This document shows, one piece after another, positions 1 to 8,010 of a DNA stretch of 64,000 nt. The stretch is from Mesorhizobium sp. B4-1-4. Lineage in GTDB: Bacteria; Pseudomonadota; Alphaproteobacteria; Rhizobiales; Rhizobiaceae. Location: contig NZ_CP083950.1 in NCBI RefSeq assembly GCF_006439395.2, positions 4,267,001 through 4,331,000 on the forward strand, in the 5' to 3' direction. Numbering within the stretch: position 1 is the stretch's first letter; every line of letters begins with the position of its first letter. The notes under the pieces were generated by a model that did not search any database, was not told the origin of the DNA, and was given only the letters and a program-made list of their open reading frames with translations. Both the position numbers and the translations under genes were made by a program.

Positions 1-2
1 TC

Positions 3-218
3 CCGATCGCCGAAGCCTTCGTCGAGCGCTCCATCCTGGTCAGCGACGACGACATCATTGCCGCGCAGAGGGCGCTGTGGAACCGGGTGCGCATCATCTC
101 CGAACCGGGAGGTGCCGCCGCCTTCGCCGCGATCCTGTCCGGCCGCTATACGCCCGCATCAGGCGAGCGCATCGCCGTTCTGGTCTGTGGCGCCAACGCA
201 AACCCCGCCAATTTCTGA
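3..218 (+). CDS. Threonine/serine dehydratase, C-terminal end (5' cut by window)
   Basis: An open frame enters from the window edge and ends at the TGA at 216-218, giving about 71 residues. It contains the block EPGGAAAFAAILSG followed by a short C-terminal strand. This block is characteristic of fold-type II PLP enzymes of the threonine/serine dehydratase group, which deaminate threonine or serine to the 2-oxo acid. The catalytic lysine and most of the fold lie outside the window, so a catabolic and a biosynthetic (IlvA-like) enzyme cannot be told apart. No ACT regulatory domain follows the catalytic domain, which argues for the short, single-domain type. Confidence 0.75.
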   Translation, partial: PIAEAFVERSILVSDDDIIAAQRALWNRVRIISEPGGAAAFAAILSGRYTPASGERIAVLVCGANANPANF

Positions 219-348
219 TTGCAACCATTTCGGCCGGGTTCACGTTTTTTCAAACTGCCTCGCCTTTGCCGTGTTTGCTGGTATTCTTTCGAGTCGTAAG
301 GCTTAGCTGGCGTCCGCCCTACGGCTGGAAAAGCGGAACCCGCTTTTC

Positions 349-486
349 ATGCTTGGCGAGATGGAGCGCCGTCCCGGTTCTTTGGAACTGGAACAGGCGC
401 TGGAGCAATTCCGGCAAAAGTGCATGGCGGTTGCGGGATTGCGTGAAAAAAGGTTGGAGCGGGTCAAAAACGCTGAACCGTTCTAG
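349..486 (+). CDS. Possible 45-codon ORF upstream of the DUF4175 gene
   Basis: The ATG at 349 opens a 45-codon frame rich in Glu, Arg, Leu and Gln (it contains LELEQALEQFRQK), consistent with one amphipathic helix. It ends at TAG 484-486, ten bases before the next gene, in the same orientation. No clear Shine-Dalgarno sequence precedes the ATG, and I do not recognise the product. The close spacing and helical, non-random composition make a small protein possible. It may equally be a chance frame in the 277-base gap between the dehydratase and the DUF4175 gene, which otherwise shows nothing recognisable. Confidence 0.25.
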   Translation: MLGEMERRPGSLELEQALEQFRQKCMAVAGLREKRLERVKNAEPF

Positions 487-495
487 GAAGGGCCG

Positions 496-3090
496 ATGAC
501 GGAACGACCCATCTTCAGCAGCGATCGCGGACTGGCCGGACGCCTGGCCTTGAGCCGGCTGGCGACGCGGATCTCGATGGTGGTCGAGCGCGGTTGGCCG
601 CTGCTGCTTCCGCTGGTCATCGTCGCCTGCCTGTTCCTCAGTGCCTCCTGGTTCGGCATTTTCTCCCGGCTGCCGGATGCGGTACGCATCGGCCTTGTCG
701 CCGGATTCGGCTTGGCAGGGCTTGCCGCACTCTATCCACTGCGCTTCTTCCGCGTACCCGGTGCCGCCGAGGTCGACCGCCGCATCGAGGCCGCCAACAA
801 CCTGCTGCACAGCCCCGTTCTGACGCAGGCCGACCGGCCAAGCGGCCGGGAAAGCAGCTTCTCGCAGGCGCTGTGGCGCGAGCACCAGAAGCGCATGGCC
901 GCAAAGCTCGACAGCCTCGGCGCCGACGTGCCGCGCACGCGGGTGCCGGAGCGCGACCCCTGGGCGCTGCGCGCTGTAGCCGCACTTTTGCTCGTCACCG
1001 CCTTTGCCTTCTCGTTCGGGCCGACAGGTGGCCGAATAGGCGACGGGTTCAGCGCCCTTGGCATGCACGACGCGGTGCCGCCGCGCATCGACGCCTGGGT
1101 GACGCCGCCGGCCTATACAGGCAAGCCGCCGATCTTCCTGACCGCCGACGCCAACCAGGCGACGCCGACGTTTCATGTCCCCGAGGGTAGCGACGTCTCC
1201 TTGCGCGTCACCGGTGGCTCGGGCGAGGAAACGCTTGCCTATGCCGACAAGGATGGCAGCGCGCGCAGCATCGATCCGGCCAGCCCTCAGGCAGCCTCGG
1301 CCAAGCCGGCCGCGGGCCCGGCGGTGCCATCAAAGGTGCGCCAGTACACAGGCAAGCTGACGAGCGACGGCATGTTGACGCTGAAATCGGGCGAGGACGA
1401 ACTCGGCCGCTGGGCCTTCGCCGTGATCCCTGACAAGCCGCCGCAGATCCGCTTCGTCGGCGAGCCGAAGCGCGCCGCCAATGGCGCTTTCGAACTCAAC
1501 TACCAGATCGACGACGACTATGGCGCCGCCACCGCCAAGGCGGTCTTCGCGCTGGCCGATCCGCAAGCGCCGGGTGCGCATCCGCTCTATGGCCCACCCG
1601 ATATGCCGCTGACGCTGCCGCGCCGCGGCGGCAAGTTGAATGCCGCCAGGACCACGAAGGACCTGACCGAGCATGTCTGGGCCGGCAGCAGCATCAAGCT
1701 GACGCTGGTCGCCACGGACGACGCCGGACACACCGCGTCCAGCGAGACCAAGACGCTGGTGATGCCCGAGCGGCCGTTCACCAACCCGTTGGCGCGGGCG
1801 GTGATCGAACAGCGCCGCCTGCTCGCGCTTGACGCCAATGCCAAGCCACACGTGCTCGATCTGATCGACGCCATCACGCTGCGGCCTGAAGACACGTTCG
1901 ACACCATGTCCCACTACCTCGCCATCATGAGCGCGCGCAGCCGGCTGAAGCTGGCCGGGAACGACGATCAGCTGCGCGGCGAGGTCGCCTATCTCTGGGA
2001 AATCGCGCTTGGCATCGAGGAGGGCAACCTCTCGGCCGCCGAAAAGCGGCTGCGCCAGGCGCAACAGGCGCTGCAGGACGCCATCAAGAACGGCGCCAGC
2101 GACCAGGAAATCGAGAAGGCGATGAAGGAACTGCGCGAGGCGATGAACCAGTTCCTGCAGGAATTCGCCGAACGCGCCAAGCAGAACCCGAATGCGCCGC
2201 AGATGCAGCAGAACGGCCAGGAACTGCGCCAGAGCGACATCGACCGCATGATGGACCAGATCGAGAACCTGGCGAAGTCGGGTGATCGCGACAAGGCGCA
2301 GCAATTGCTGTCGCAGTTGCAGGACATGATGAACAATCTCCAGGCCGGCCGTCAGCAGCAGGGCGGCGAGCAGGACAGCCAGATGCGCCAGCAGATGGAC
2401 AAGCTTGGCGAGATCCTGCGGCGCCAGCAGGAGATGATGAACGATACTTTCCGCATGGACCAGATGCAGCGCGGCGAGCGCCAGCGCGGGCAGAACCCTG
2501 ACGAGCAGCTTGGACAAGGCAGTGGCGAGAATCAGGACAGGCAGGGTCTGGGCCAAGACCAGGATCCGCGCGCCAGGCAAAAGCCGATGACGCCGCAGGA
2601 ATTCGCTGATGCGCTGAAGCAGTTGCAGGAAGGCCAGGGGCAGCTGAAAAGCGATCTCGAGCAGTTGAAGAAGGGCCTCGAAGGCATGGGCATGGAGCCC
2701 AACGAGGGATTTGGCGAGGCTGGTAAATCCATGGGCAGCGCCGAGCAGGCGCTCGGCGAAGGCCAGGGCGACGAGGCCGTCGGTCATCAGGGCCGGGCGC
2801 TCGAGGCGCTGCGCAAGGGCGCCAAGGACATGATGAAGCAGATGCAGGCCATGCAGGGCGACCAGGGCGGCAGCCAGGAAGGCGGCCGCCAGCAGAATGC
2901 CGACCGCGATCCGCTCGGCCGGCCACGCGCCAGCCAAGGCCCCGATTTCGGCGATTCGGTGAAAGTGCCCGACGAGATCGACGTCCAGCGCGCGCGCCAG
3001 ATCCTGGAAGCGATCCGCAAGCGGCTCGGCAATGCGCTGAGCCCCGATATCGAGCGCAGCTATCTCGAACGGCTGTTGGAGCTGAAGTAG
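496..3090 (+). CDS. DUF4175 / TIGR02302-type membrane protein
   Basis: An 864-residue protein with hydrophobic segments near residues 35-53, 63-82 and 158-174, then a mixed alpha/beta region to about 440, then a long Gln/Met/Glu-rich coiled-coil stretch (about 500-800) with many QMQQ-like runs. The C-terminus (DIERSYLERLLEL) is compact. This architecture matches the alphaproteobacterial TIGR02302/DUF4175 family, which has no established biochemical role; an envelope function is my inference from the membrane segments. The ATG at 496 has an AGGAAGG Shine-Dalgarno just upstream. The long antisense frames over this gene are codon-bias shadows. Confidence 0.85.
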   Translation: MTERPIFSSDRGLAGRLALSRLATRISMVVERGWPLLLPLVIVACLFLSASWFGIFSRLPDAVRIGLVAGFGLAGLAALYPLRFFRVPGAAEVDRRIEAANNLLHSPVLTQADRPSGRESSFSQALWREHQKRMAAKLDSLGADVPRTRVPERDPWALRAVAALLLVTAFAFSFGPTGGRIGDGFSALGMHDAVPPRIDAWVTPPAYTGKPPIFLTADANQATPTFHVPEGSDVSLRVTGGSGEETLAYADKDGSARSIDPASPQAASAKPAAGPAVPSKVRQYTGKLTSDGMLTLKSGEDELGRWAFAVIPDKPPQIRFVGEPKRAANGAFELNYQIDDDYGAATAKAVFALADPQAPGAHPLYGPPDMPLTLPRRGGKLNAARTTKDLTEHVWAGSSIKLTLVATDDAGHTASSETKTLVMPERPFTNPLARAVIEQRRLLALDANAKPHVLDLIDAITLRPEDTFDTMSHYLAIMSARSRLKLAGNDDQLRGEVAYLWEIALGIEEGNLSAAEKRLRQAQQALQDAIKNGASDQEIEKAMKELREAMNQFLQEFAERAKQNPNAPQMQQNGQELRQSDIDRMMDQIENLAKSGDRDKAQQLLSQLQDMMNNLQAGRQQQGGEQDSQMRQQMDKLGEILRRQQEMMNDTFRMDQMQRGERQRGQNPDEQLGQGSGENQDRQGLGQDQDPRARQKPMTPQEFADALKQLQEGQGQLKSDLEQLKKGLEGMGMEPNEGFGEAGKSMGSAEQALGEGQGDEAVGHQGRALEALRKGAKDMMKQMQAMQGDQGGSQEGGRQQNADRDPLGRPRASQGPDFGDSVKVPDEIDVQRARQILEAIRKRLGNALSPDIERSYLERLLELK

Positions 3091-3096
3091 GGCGAT

Positions 3097-3140
3097 ACCA
3101 GAAAAAGTGTGAGCCGTTTTCCGTCCGGAATTGCGTCAGA
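3097..3140 (+). repeat. Dispersed intergenic repeat, family 1, copy A
   Basis: Contains AAAAAGTGTGAGCCGTTTT followed by CCGTCCGGAATTGCGTC. The same core recurs at 11179-11226 and 63311-63360 (opposite orientation) and at 40604-40656 (same orientation). It lies between the convergent DUF4175 and GST genes. Confidence 0.7.
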
Positions 3141-3216
3141 AGCGCGAGGTGATCGCCGGTCCATTCGGCAACCGGCTGCATTTCCATCAAGACGGATCCT
3201 GAAGCGGAAGAAGCCG

Positions 3217-3846
3217 TCAGCGGCTGTCGAGCATTCCGGCCGCCTGCGCCATCTCATATTCCCTTTGCGAATAGCGCTGGAATGCCGGACGGGCGGCAAG
3301 ACGATCCATATAGGCTCGGAAGACCCGATGCTCGGGCAGCACGCGCAGCACGTTTGTCGCAAAATGGACGCCACTGCCGATTTGCGTGTCTGCCGCCGTA
3401 AATTTGTCGCCGGCGATATACGGCCGCGACGAAAGCGTCCTCTCCAGATTGGCAACCATCTCGGAGAAGGACCCGTAGGAATAGCGGCTGCCCATGAATT
3501 CTTTGCCATGTGCCTTGGCGGCCACCACTGGATCCAAGACGGAATCCGAATAGACCAGCCAGGTCAGATAAGTGGCCCGTGCACGATCGCCGATGGCGGG
3601 CGCGAGGCCGGCTTCGGCGAAGGTATCGGCGAGGTAGATGGTTATCGCGGCGCGTTCGGTGATGATGGTGCCGTCGTGGTCGATGGCCGGCACCTTCTTG
3701 TTCGGCTGGATTGCCCGGTAGGATTCAGGAACGCCCTCTTTCGCACGGATGTCGACGCGCGAGAATTCGAACGGCACACCGAGTTCCTCGAGCAGCCAAT
3801 GGACGCCGGAGGCGCGTGACCAGGGATTGTGGTAGAAGACGATCAT
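3217..3846 (-). CDS. Glutathione S-transferase family protein
   Basis: A 209-residue protein of normal GST length. The N-terminal thioredoxin-like domain (residues 1-75) starts MIVFYHNPWSRASG and carries the cis-Pro element KKVPAID and the TERAAI segment at the usual glutathione gamma-glutamyl contact. The C-terminal helical domain includes FTAADTQIG, the conserved N-capping box of GSTs. Expected role is cytosolic glutathione conjugation or thiol redox chemistry; the substrate cannot be deduced. It converges with the DUF4175 gene and is transcribed in the same direction as the upstream LysR gene, about 107 bases away, so it may be a separate unit. Confidence 0.85.
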   Translation of the reverse strand: MIVFYHNPWSRASGVHWLLEELGVPFEFSRVDIRAKEGVPESYRAIQPNKKVPAIDHDGTIITERAAITIYLADTFAEAGLAPAIGDRARATYLTWLVYSDSVLDPVVAAKAHGKEFMGSRYSYGSFSEMVANLERTLSSRPYIAGDKFTAADTQIGSGVHFATNVLRVLPEHRVFRAYMDRLAARPAFQRYSQREYEMAQAAGMLDSR

Positions 3847-3953
3847 TCATCATTCTCCAGTTGGCGACGGGCCTTTCTATCATGCGGCTCCTGACAGCTT
3901 TCCGTCAGGACGGACAACAGAGGACGCGAAGCGGCGGCGATCGGCCGAAGCAT

Positions 3954-4814
3954 TCAGACATCTTGCCTGAACGCTTCCCGGATCGCCTCTTGCATGCCGT
4001 CGATCGCCTCGCCGGATGCGTTCGGGTTGCGATGCATCACCACATTCGAGGAATCGATGGCGCCGAACCCATCGACGGATGACAACTCACGGCAGCCGTC
4101 CGGAATGTTGCTGCGTGAAATCGGCGCGATCGCCAACCCCGAGGTGACGGCAAGCTTCAGCCCGCCATTGGTGTCGCTCGTATAGGCGACGCGGTAGGCA
4201 AGGCCGCGCTGCTCCAGCGACTTGATGGCGAAATCCTTGCACCAGCCTGCCCGGTTGTAGAGGGCGATCGGCACCGGACGTTCTTCATGCATGTGATGCA
4301 GGTTCGAGGTCACCCAGACGGTCGGATCGTGCATCAGCACCTCGCCGCCGGACGGATCCTGCCATTCGAACATCACGCACAGATCGAGTTCACCGGCCGC
4401 GAGCGCCGCGATCTGTGCCCCCGAATGCGCGTAGCGAACGGTAACCTCGACCTGGGCGTGGCGTTTCGAAAACGCGCCGAGCGCGCGTGACAAGATGGCG
4501 AGGCCATATTCCTCGGGAATGCCGATGCGCACCGGCCCGCCCAGCGGCGCCGCGGTGATCGACGCCGCCGTCTCGTCGAGCAGCGAGACGATGCGGCGGG
4601 CATTGACGATGAGTTCGCCGCCCCGCCGCGTCAGCACGACGCCGCGTGAACCGCGCTCGAACAGGCTGTCGCCGACCAGTCCTTCAAGCTTTTTCATCTG
4701 CATCGACACGGCCGACTGGGTGCGGCCCGCCTGCTCCGCCGCCTTGGTGAAATTGCCGGTCTCGGCAATGGCCACGAAGGTGCGCAGGAGATCGCTGTCG
4801 AGGGTCGGCCGCAT
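3954..4814 (-). CDS. LysR-family transcriptional regulator
   Basis: 286 residues when started at the ATG at 4814 (MRPTLDSDLLRTF), which has GGCGGA seven bases upstream. An in-frame start at 4871 would add 19 residues that do not resemble the family. The N-terminus is the LysR winged helix: FVAIAETGNFTKAAEQ, then the recognition helix TQSAVSMQMKKLE. The rest is the periplasmic-binding-like effector domain. It is divergent from the DMT transporter at 5040, the usual arrangement for a LysR protein and its target, so control of that transporter is a reasonable inference. The effector is unknown. Confidence 0.9.
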   Translation of the reverse strand: MRPTLDSDLLRTFVAIAETGNFTKAAEQAGRTQSAVSMQMKKLEGLVGDSLFERGSRGVVLTRRGGELIVNARRIVSLLDETAASITAAPLGGPVRIGIPEEYGLAILSRALGAFSKRHAQVEVTVRYAHSGAQIAALAAGELDLCVMFEWQDPSGGEVLMHDPTVWVTSNLHHMHEERPVPIALYNRAGWCKDFAIKSLEQRGLAYRVAYTSDTNGGLKLAVTSGLAIAPISRSNIPDGCRELSSVDGFGAIDSSNVVMHRNPNASGEAIDGMQEAIREAFRQDV

Positions 4815-4908
4815 GGAAATCCGCCATAAGAAAACTTGATTGCTGGCATCATTCCAATTCGTTTGCAACATGTCAAACGCCGAACGATAGTCGCCTCACC
4901 CATTGGAT

Positions 4909-4990
4909 ATGCGGCTGCGAAATCAGCTGCGGACCAATCTAAAGAGTCCTCACTCGTGCCCGCTACCCGAAACGGTGGCGGGTTCTTTTT
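4909..4990 (+). terminator. Leader hairpin and intrinsic terminator before the DMT transporter
   Basis: CCCGCTACC (4959-4967) pairs with GGTGGCGGG (4974-4982) around a short loop and is followed by TTCTTTTT, a strong rho-independent terminator on the plus strand. An upstream imperfect hairpin pairs GCGGCTG with CAGCTGC (about 4909-4930). No annotated plus-strand gene ends here: the LysR gene starts leftward at 4814 and the DMT gene starts at 5040. The terminator therefore sits in the transporter leader, acting either as an attenuator or as the 3' end of a small RNA. A 28-codon frame starting about 4906 (MRLRNQLRTNL) overlaps it. Confidence 0.6.
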
Positions 4991-5039
4991 GATCCGGAGT
5001 CGGACGCTTCGGATCGTACGCGCAGGAGCCTGAACGCAG

Positions 5040-5987
5040 ATGCACAATAGGATGGCGCGCGGCATCCTGAGCCTGTGTCTGGGTGTGCTGGTCTTCTCGC
5101 TGCAGGACCCGCTGGTCAAATCCGTGTCGAGCGGTTACCCGGTGACCGAGGTGATGGCGATCCGTTCGATCGTCGCCTTGCCTATCCTGATCGTTCTTGT
5201 CCACGCCGATGTCGGCCTGCGGGCGATCCTGTCGAAACGGTTCGGCCTGCTGACGGTGCGTGCCTTCATCCAGTTCACCTCCTACACGGTGTACTACCTG
5301 GCCATCGCCGCCCTGCCGCTGGCCGACGCCGTTGCGCTCTATTTCATGGCGCCGCTTTTCATCATGGCGCTAGCCGGACCCTATCTTGGCGAGCGCGTCT
5401 CCTGGCAGACGCTGGCGACCGTATTGATCGGGCTGCTCGGCGTTGTCGTGATGGTGCGGCCCGGCGCCGGGCTGTTCGACGGGGCAGCGCTGTTGTCGTT
5501 GGGCTCGGCGGCGCTCTACGGCTTGTCGCAGCTGATGACGCGCAAGATCGGCGACACCGAATCGTCCACCGTCATGGCCTTCTATCAGAACGGCGCTTAT
5601 TTGGTCGGCGCCGCCGTGGTCGCCGCCACATTTCACCTTGCCGGCGTAAGCCACGCCGTTCACCCGAGCCTGGAGTTTCTGGTGCGACCGTGGATATGGC
5701 CGACGCTGCCGGATTTCCTCAAGATGGCCGCCTGCGGTCTCGTCGCCTCGGCCGGCATGATCCTCTTGTCGCAGGGCTACCGGCTGGCGCCGGCAAACCG
5801 CGTTGCCACCTTCGAATACACCGGCATCCTGTGGTCGCCGCTCTGGGGTTTTCTGTTCTTCGCCGAAGTGCCGCGGCCGACCACCGTGATCGGTGCCGCT
5901 CTCATCATCGGCGCCGGCCTGCTGGCGCTCAACGCAGGGCGGCGCCGGAGCACGGCGCCGGCGCTCGCCGCCACCGATCCAGCCTGA
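5040..5987 (+). CDS. DMT-superfamily (EamA) transporter
   Basis: A 315-residue inner-membrane protein with about ten hydrophobic helices in two EamA repeats, the first ending near YLGERVSWQTLATVLIGLLG and the second near FFAEVPRPTTVIGAALIIGAG. It belongs to the drug/metabolite transporter superfamily, which exports small metabolites by proton or substrate exchange; the substrate is unknown. The ATG at 5040 is used; the ATG at 5052 (MARGILSL) is an alternative. The divergent LysR gene is the likely regulator, and a terminator hairpin occupies the leader. Its stop codon abuts the stop of the convergent receiver gene at 5988. Confidence 0.88.
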   Translation: MHNRMARGILSLCLGVLVFSLQDPLVKSVSSGYPVTEVMAIRSIVALPILIVLVHADVGLRAILSKRFGLLTVRAFIQFTSYTVYYLAIAALPLADAVALYFMAPLFIMALAGPYLGERVSWQTLATVLIGLLGVVVMVRPGAGLFDGAALLSLGSAALYGLSQLMTRKIGDTESSTVMAFYQNGAYLVGAAVVAATFHLAGVSHAVHPSLEFLVRPWIWPTLPDFLKMAACGLVASAGMILLSQGYRLAPANRVATFEYTGILWSPLWGFLFFAEVPRPTTVIGAALIIGAGLLALNAGRRRSTAPALAATDPA

Positions 5988-6359
5988 TCAGGCGAAGCAG
6001 ATCAGCGCCTTATCCACGCGTGAACGGATCTCGGCCAGTGTGAACGGCTTCTGCACGACATCTAGGATGATGCCGTTCAGTTCCTCGGCGCGCTCGCGCT
6101 GGTCGGCATAGCCGGTCATCAGCATGATCTTCATCGCCGGAAAAAGGGCGGCCGCCGCGATCGCCATCTCGATACCGTCCATCTCCGGCATACGGATATC
6201 GGAAACGACGAGGTCGTAAGCGCCATTCGCGGCCCGGATCAGCGAAAGGCCTTGCGCGCCATCCGCGGCGATATCGATTGTGTGGCCGGCGCGTTCGAGC
6301 GCGCGGGCTGCGAGGGTGCGGACGGACTCATCGTCCTCGACGATCAGAAGCTTTGCCAT
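5988..6359 (-). CDS. Single-domain response regulator, CpdR-like
   Basis: 123 residues, a receiver domain with no output domain. Key residues are visible: acidic pair D9-D10, phospho-acceptor D54 in VVSDIRMPEMDG, T82 in LMTGYADQRERA, and K104 in VQKPFTLAEI. The MTGYADQRERA and KPFTLAEI stretches resemble CpdR, the alphaproteobacterial adaptor that, when unphosphorylated, delivers substrates to ClpXP during the cell cycle. Rhizobia usually carry two CpdR paralogues and I cannot say which this is. The start at 6359 gives the standard N-terminus; the ATG at 6368 is possible. No histidine kinase lies nearby. Confidence 0.8.
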   Translation of the reverse strand: MAKLLIVEDDESVRTLAARALERAGHTIDIAADGAQGLSLIRAANGAYDLVVSDIRMPEMDGIEMAIAAAALFPAMKIMLMTGYADQRERAEELNGIILDVVQKPFTLAEIRSRVDKALICFA

Positions 6360-6501
6360 GGCCGGCATATTTGGCGGGCAAAAGTTGACTTTTCCTCAAC
6401 CGGAAACGCAGCGGCGGCGAAATCCATCACCGCCGCATCGAACAATTACCGCGACGATTTTTGAGCACGCCTACAGGTTCGCGATAATGCTCCCACAAAT
6501 C

Positions 6502-7044
6502 CTAAGCGTCGCCTTTCACAACACCCACGAACGGCAGTTCGCGAAAGGCGTGGGCGACGTCCATGCCGTAGCCGACAACGAAATAATCGGGGCAGTCGAA
6601 GCCGACATAATCGGCATTGAGCGCGGTCTGGCGGCGCATGCGCTTGTCGAGCAGCACCGCTATGGAACAACTCCTGGCGCCACGCGACAGCATCAGGTCG
6701 CGCGTGAAGGTCAGTGTCTTGCCCGATTCCAGAATGTCGTCGATCAACAGCACGTCGCGGCCGGCAACCTCGTTGTCGATGTCGCGCAGCACTCTCACCT
6801 CGCCACTGGTGGTGCCGGCGCCGTAACTGGAAATGAAGATGAATTCGACCTCGGGCGACAGGCCGACATCGTGCATGGCGCGGATCAGGTCTGCCGCGAA
6901 GACGAACGAGCCTTTCAGCACCGAGATCACCAGCAGATCATGGTAATCGTGCTCGGCGATCTCCTTGGCGAGCTCGAGATTGCGCCGCGCGATCGCCGAT
7001 GCCGAAAACAGGACTTCGATGTCCTTGTTGCGTACGATGGGCAT
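6502..7044 (-). CDS. hpt: Hypoxanthine phosphoribosyltransferase
   Basis: A 180-residue type I phosphoribosyltransferase that salvages hypoxanthine (and usually guanine) with PRPP to make IMP/GMP in the cytosol. It shows the early Lys-Gly in SVLKGSF (residues 41-47), the flexible-loop SYG (73-75), the PRPP loop VLLIDDILESGKT (98-110), and a C-terminal base-binding region FVVGYGMDVAHAFRELP with the expected Val-Gly-Tyr and Asp. Length and domain order are normal. The gene upstream on the same strand (membrane-anchored unknown) ends 22 bases away, so the two may be co-transcribed. Confidence 0.93.
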   Translation of the reverse strand: MPIVRNKDIEVLFSASAIARRNLELAKEIAEHDYHDLLVISVLKGSFVFAADLIRAMHDVGLSPEVEFIFISSYGAGTTSGEVRVLRDIDNEVAGRDVLLIDDILESGKTLTFTRDLMLSRGARSCSIAVLLDKRMRRQTALNADYVGFDCPDYFVVGYGMDVAHAFRELPFVGVVKGDA

Positions 7045-7066
7045 TGATGGCCTTCCCGATGATCGC

Positions 7067-7708
7067 CTACTCGGCGAAAGTGACCAAAACGGTTCTTACG
7101 CCGTTCTTAGGCACGTCGAGCCGGCTGGCAAAGCCGAATCTTTCGCCCGAGGCCAGCGCGTGGCCGGATGTCCCCAATGTATAGCGGGTTGTGCGCCCGT
7201 CATTGCCCGTCACCCGGATTTCGAGCGGCGGCAGGGTCGCCGGACCCGTCCCGTCATTGGCGGCCTCGCCATCGACGAACAGCACAGGATTCGCGCCGGA
7301 GGCGTCGACGCGCGAGGTGACGCCTGAAATGGTCAATGCCGAAGCTTGCGCGCCGGTCAGTAACGGCGCCTGGCGCACCAACGCATGTCCGCCGGAGATC
7401 CAGAAGGCGGCAAGGGCGGCGCCGATGCCGACGATCCAGAAGATCGGTCCGCCGCGCGAGGCCGGCGGCCGCACCGCCGGCGCCTCTGGCTTACGCAGCA
7501 TATCCATGCCCTCTACGGGCGGCGTAATAATCGGGGGCGGCTGCGGTTTGGCTTGCGTGGCCGCGGCTGTCCGCGGCATCACGACATAATCGGCATCGAC
7601 GATATCGGGCGCCGGACCGCGCCAGATTCGGTGCGCCACGGCAATTGCCGGCGGATCGGTCATGATTTCGCCGGAAACCGGGCGCGCGGTTCGCTCGTCA
7701 GCCGTCAT
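7067..7708 (-). CDS. Membrane-anchored protein of unknown function
   Basis: 213 residues from the ATG at 7708 (MTADERTARP); an upstream in-frame ATG at 7723 adds five residues. The N-terminal about 87 residues are Pro/Ala-rich and probably cytoplasmic. A single transmembrane helix follows (about 88-105, GPIFWIVGIGAALAAFWI), and the C-terminal half looks like a small periplasmic beta domain ending NGVRTVLVTFAE. The last domain has the feel of FxLYD/DUF3426-type beta sandwiches, but I cannot assign it with confidence. It lies between hpt and the divergent ftsE gene and shares the 302-base control region containing the CtrA-like site. Confidence 0.7.
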   Translation of the reverse strand: MTADERTARPVSGEIMTDPPAIAVAHRIWRGPAPDIVDADYVVMPRTAAATQAKPQPPPIITPPVEGMDMLRKPEAPAVRPPASRGGPIFWIVGIGAALAAFWISGGHALVRQAPLLTGAQASALTISGVTSRVDASGANPVLFVDGEAANDGTGPATLPPLEIRVTGNDGRTTRYTLGTSGHALASGERFGFASRLDVPKNGVRTVLVTFAE

Positions 7709-7811
7709 GGCCCAGTATTGCACCTGTTCGCTTTTCGTTTCTTTTGCGTAAACACAAATGGTTAACGTTTCACCACCGGAGCCCTCGTGACGCGCCGAAA
7801 GAGCATAGAAA

Positions 7812-7827
7812 TTAACCGCCGGTTAAC
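7812..7827. promoter_or_regulatory. Perfect CtrA-type site (TTAA-N7-TTAAC)
   Basis: TTAA (7812-7815), seven bases CCGCCGG, then TTAAC (7823-7827) match the published alphaproteobacterial CtrA consensus without mismatch; the site is also a palindrome. A further TTAAC half-site lies at about 7762. Both are in the control region between ftsE (8011, rightward) and the membrane-protein gene (7708, leftward). Cell-cycle control of ftsEX by CtrA is my inference. Confidence 0.6.
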
Positions 7828-7939
7828 CATGCCGGCCGATGGTCTTTTCCCAGAACGGGCCGGCTCGCCGCCGGCAGAGCCGGATGATTTCAGGTCGAAT
7901 CGACGTGAAATTCGAATCCGGCTCTAAATCAAAGAGGTG

Positions 7940-7988
7940 GAGCATGATGTCGTCCGAAAGCCGCTTCACACTTTTCGGCATCATGCTC
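7940..7988. repeat. Palindromic intergenic repeat (GAGCATGATG type), copy B
   Basis: The arms GAGCATGATG (7940-7949) and CATCATGCTC (7979-7988) flank a core containing CGAAAGCCGCTTCACACTTTTCGG. The core is related to family-1 repeats elsewhere in the window, with different ends. It lies 22 bases before the ftsE start and would form a hairpin in the ftsE leader if transcribed. Confidence 0.65.
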
Positions 7989-8010
7989 TAGGAATTTCAG
8001 GTCGCCGAAA

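Noticed and set aside
1330..2937. A 535-codon minus-strand frame opposite the DUF4175 gene, and other long antisense frames (for example 41774-43207 opposite prkA, 43575-45023 opposite yeaH)
   Set aside because: They mirror high-GC codon bias in the sense genes, carry no domain motifs, and their composition (Leu/Ala/Arg/His rich) is typical of shadow frames.
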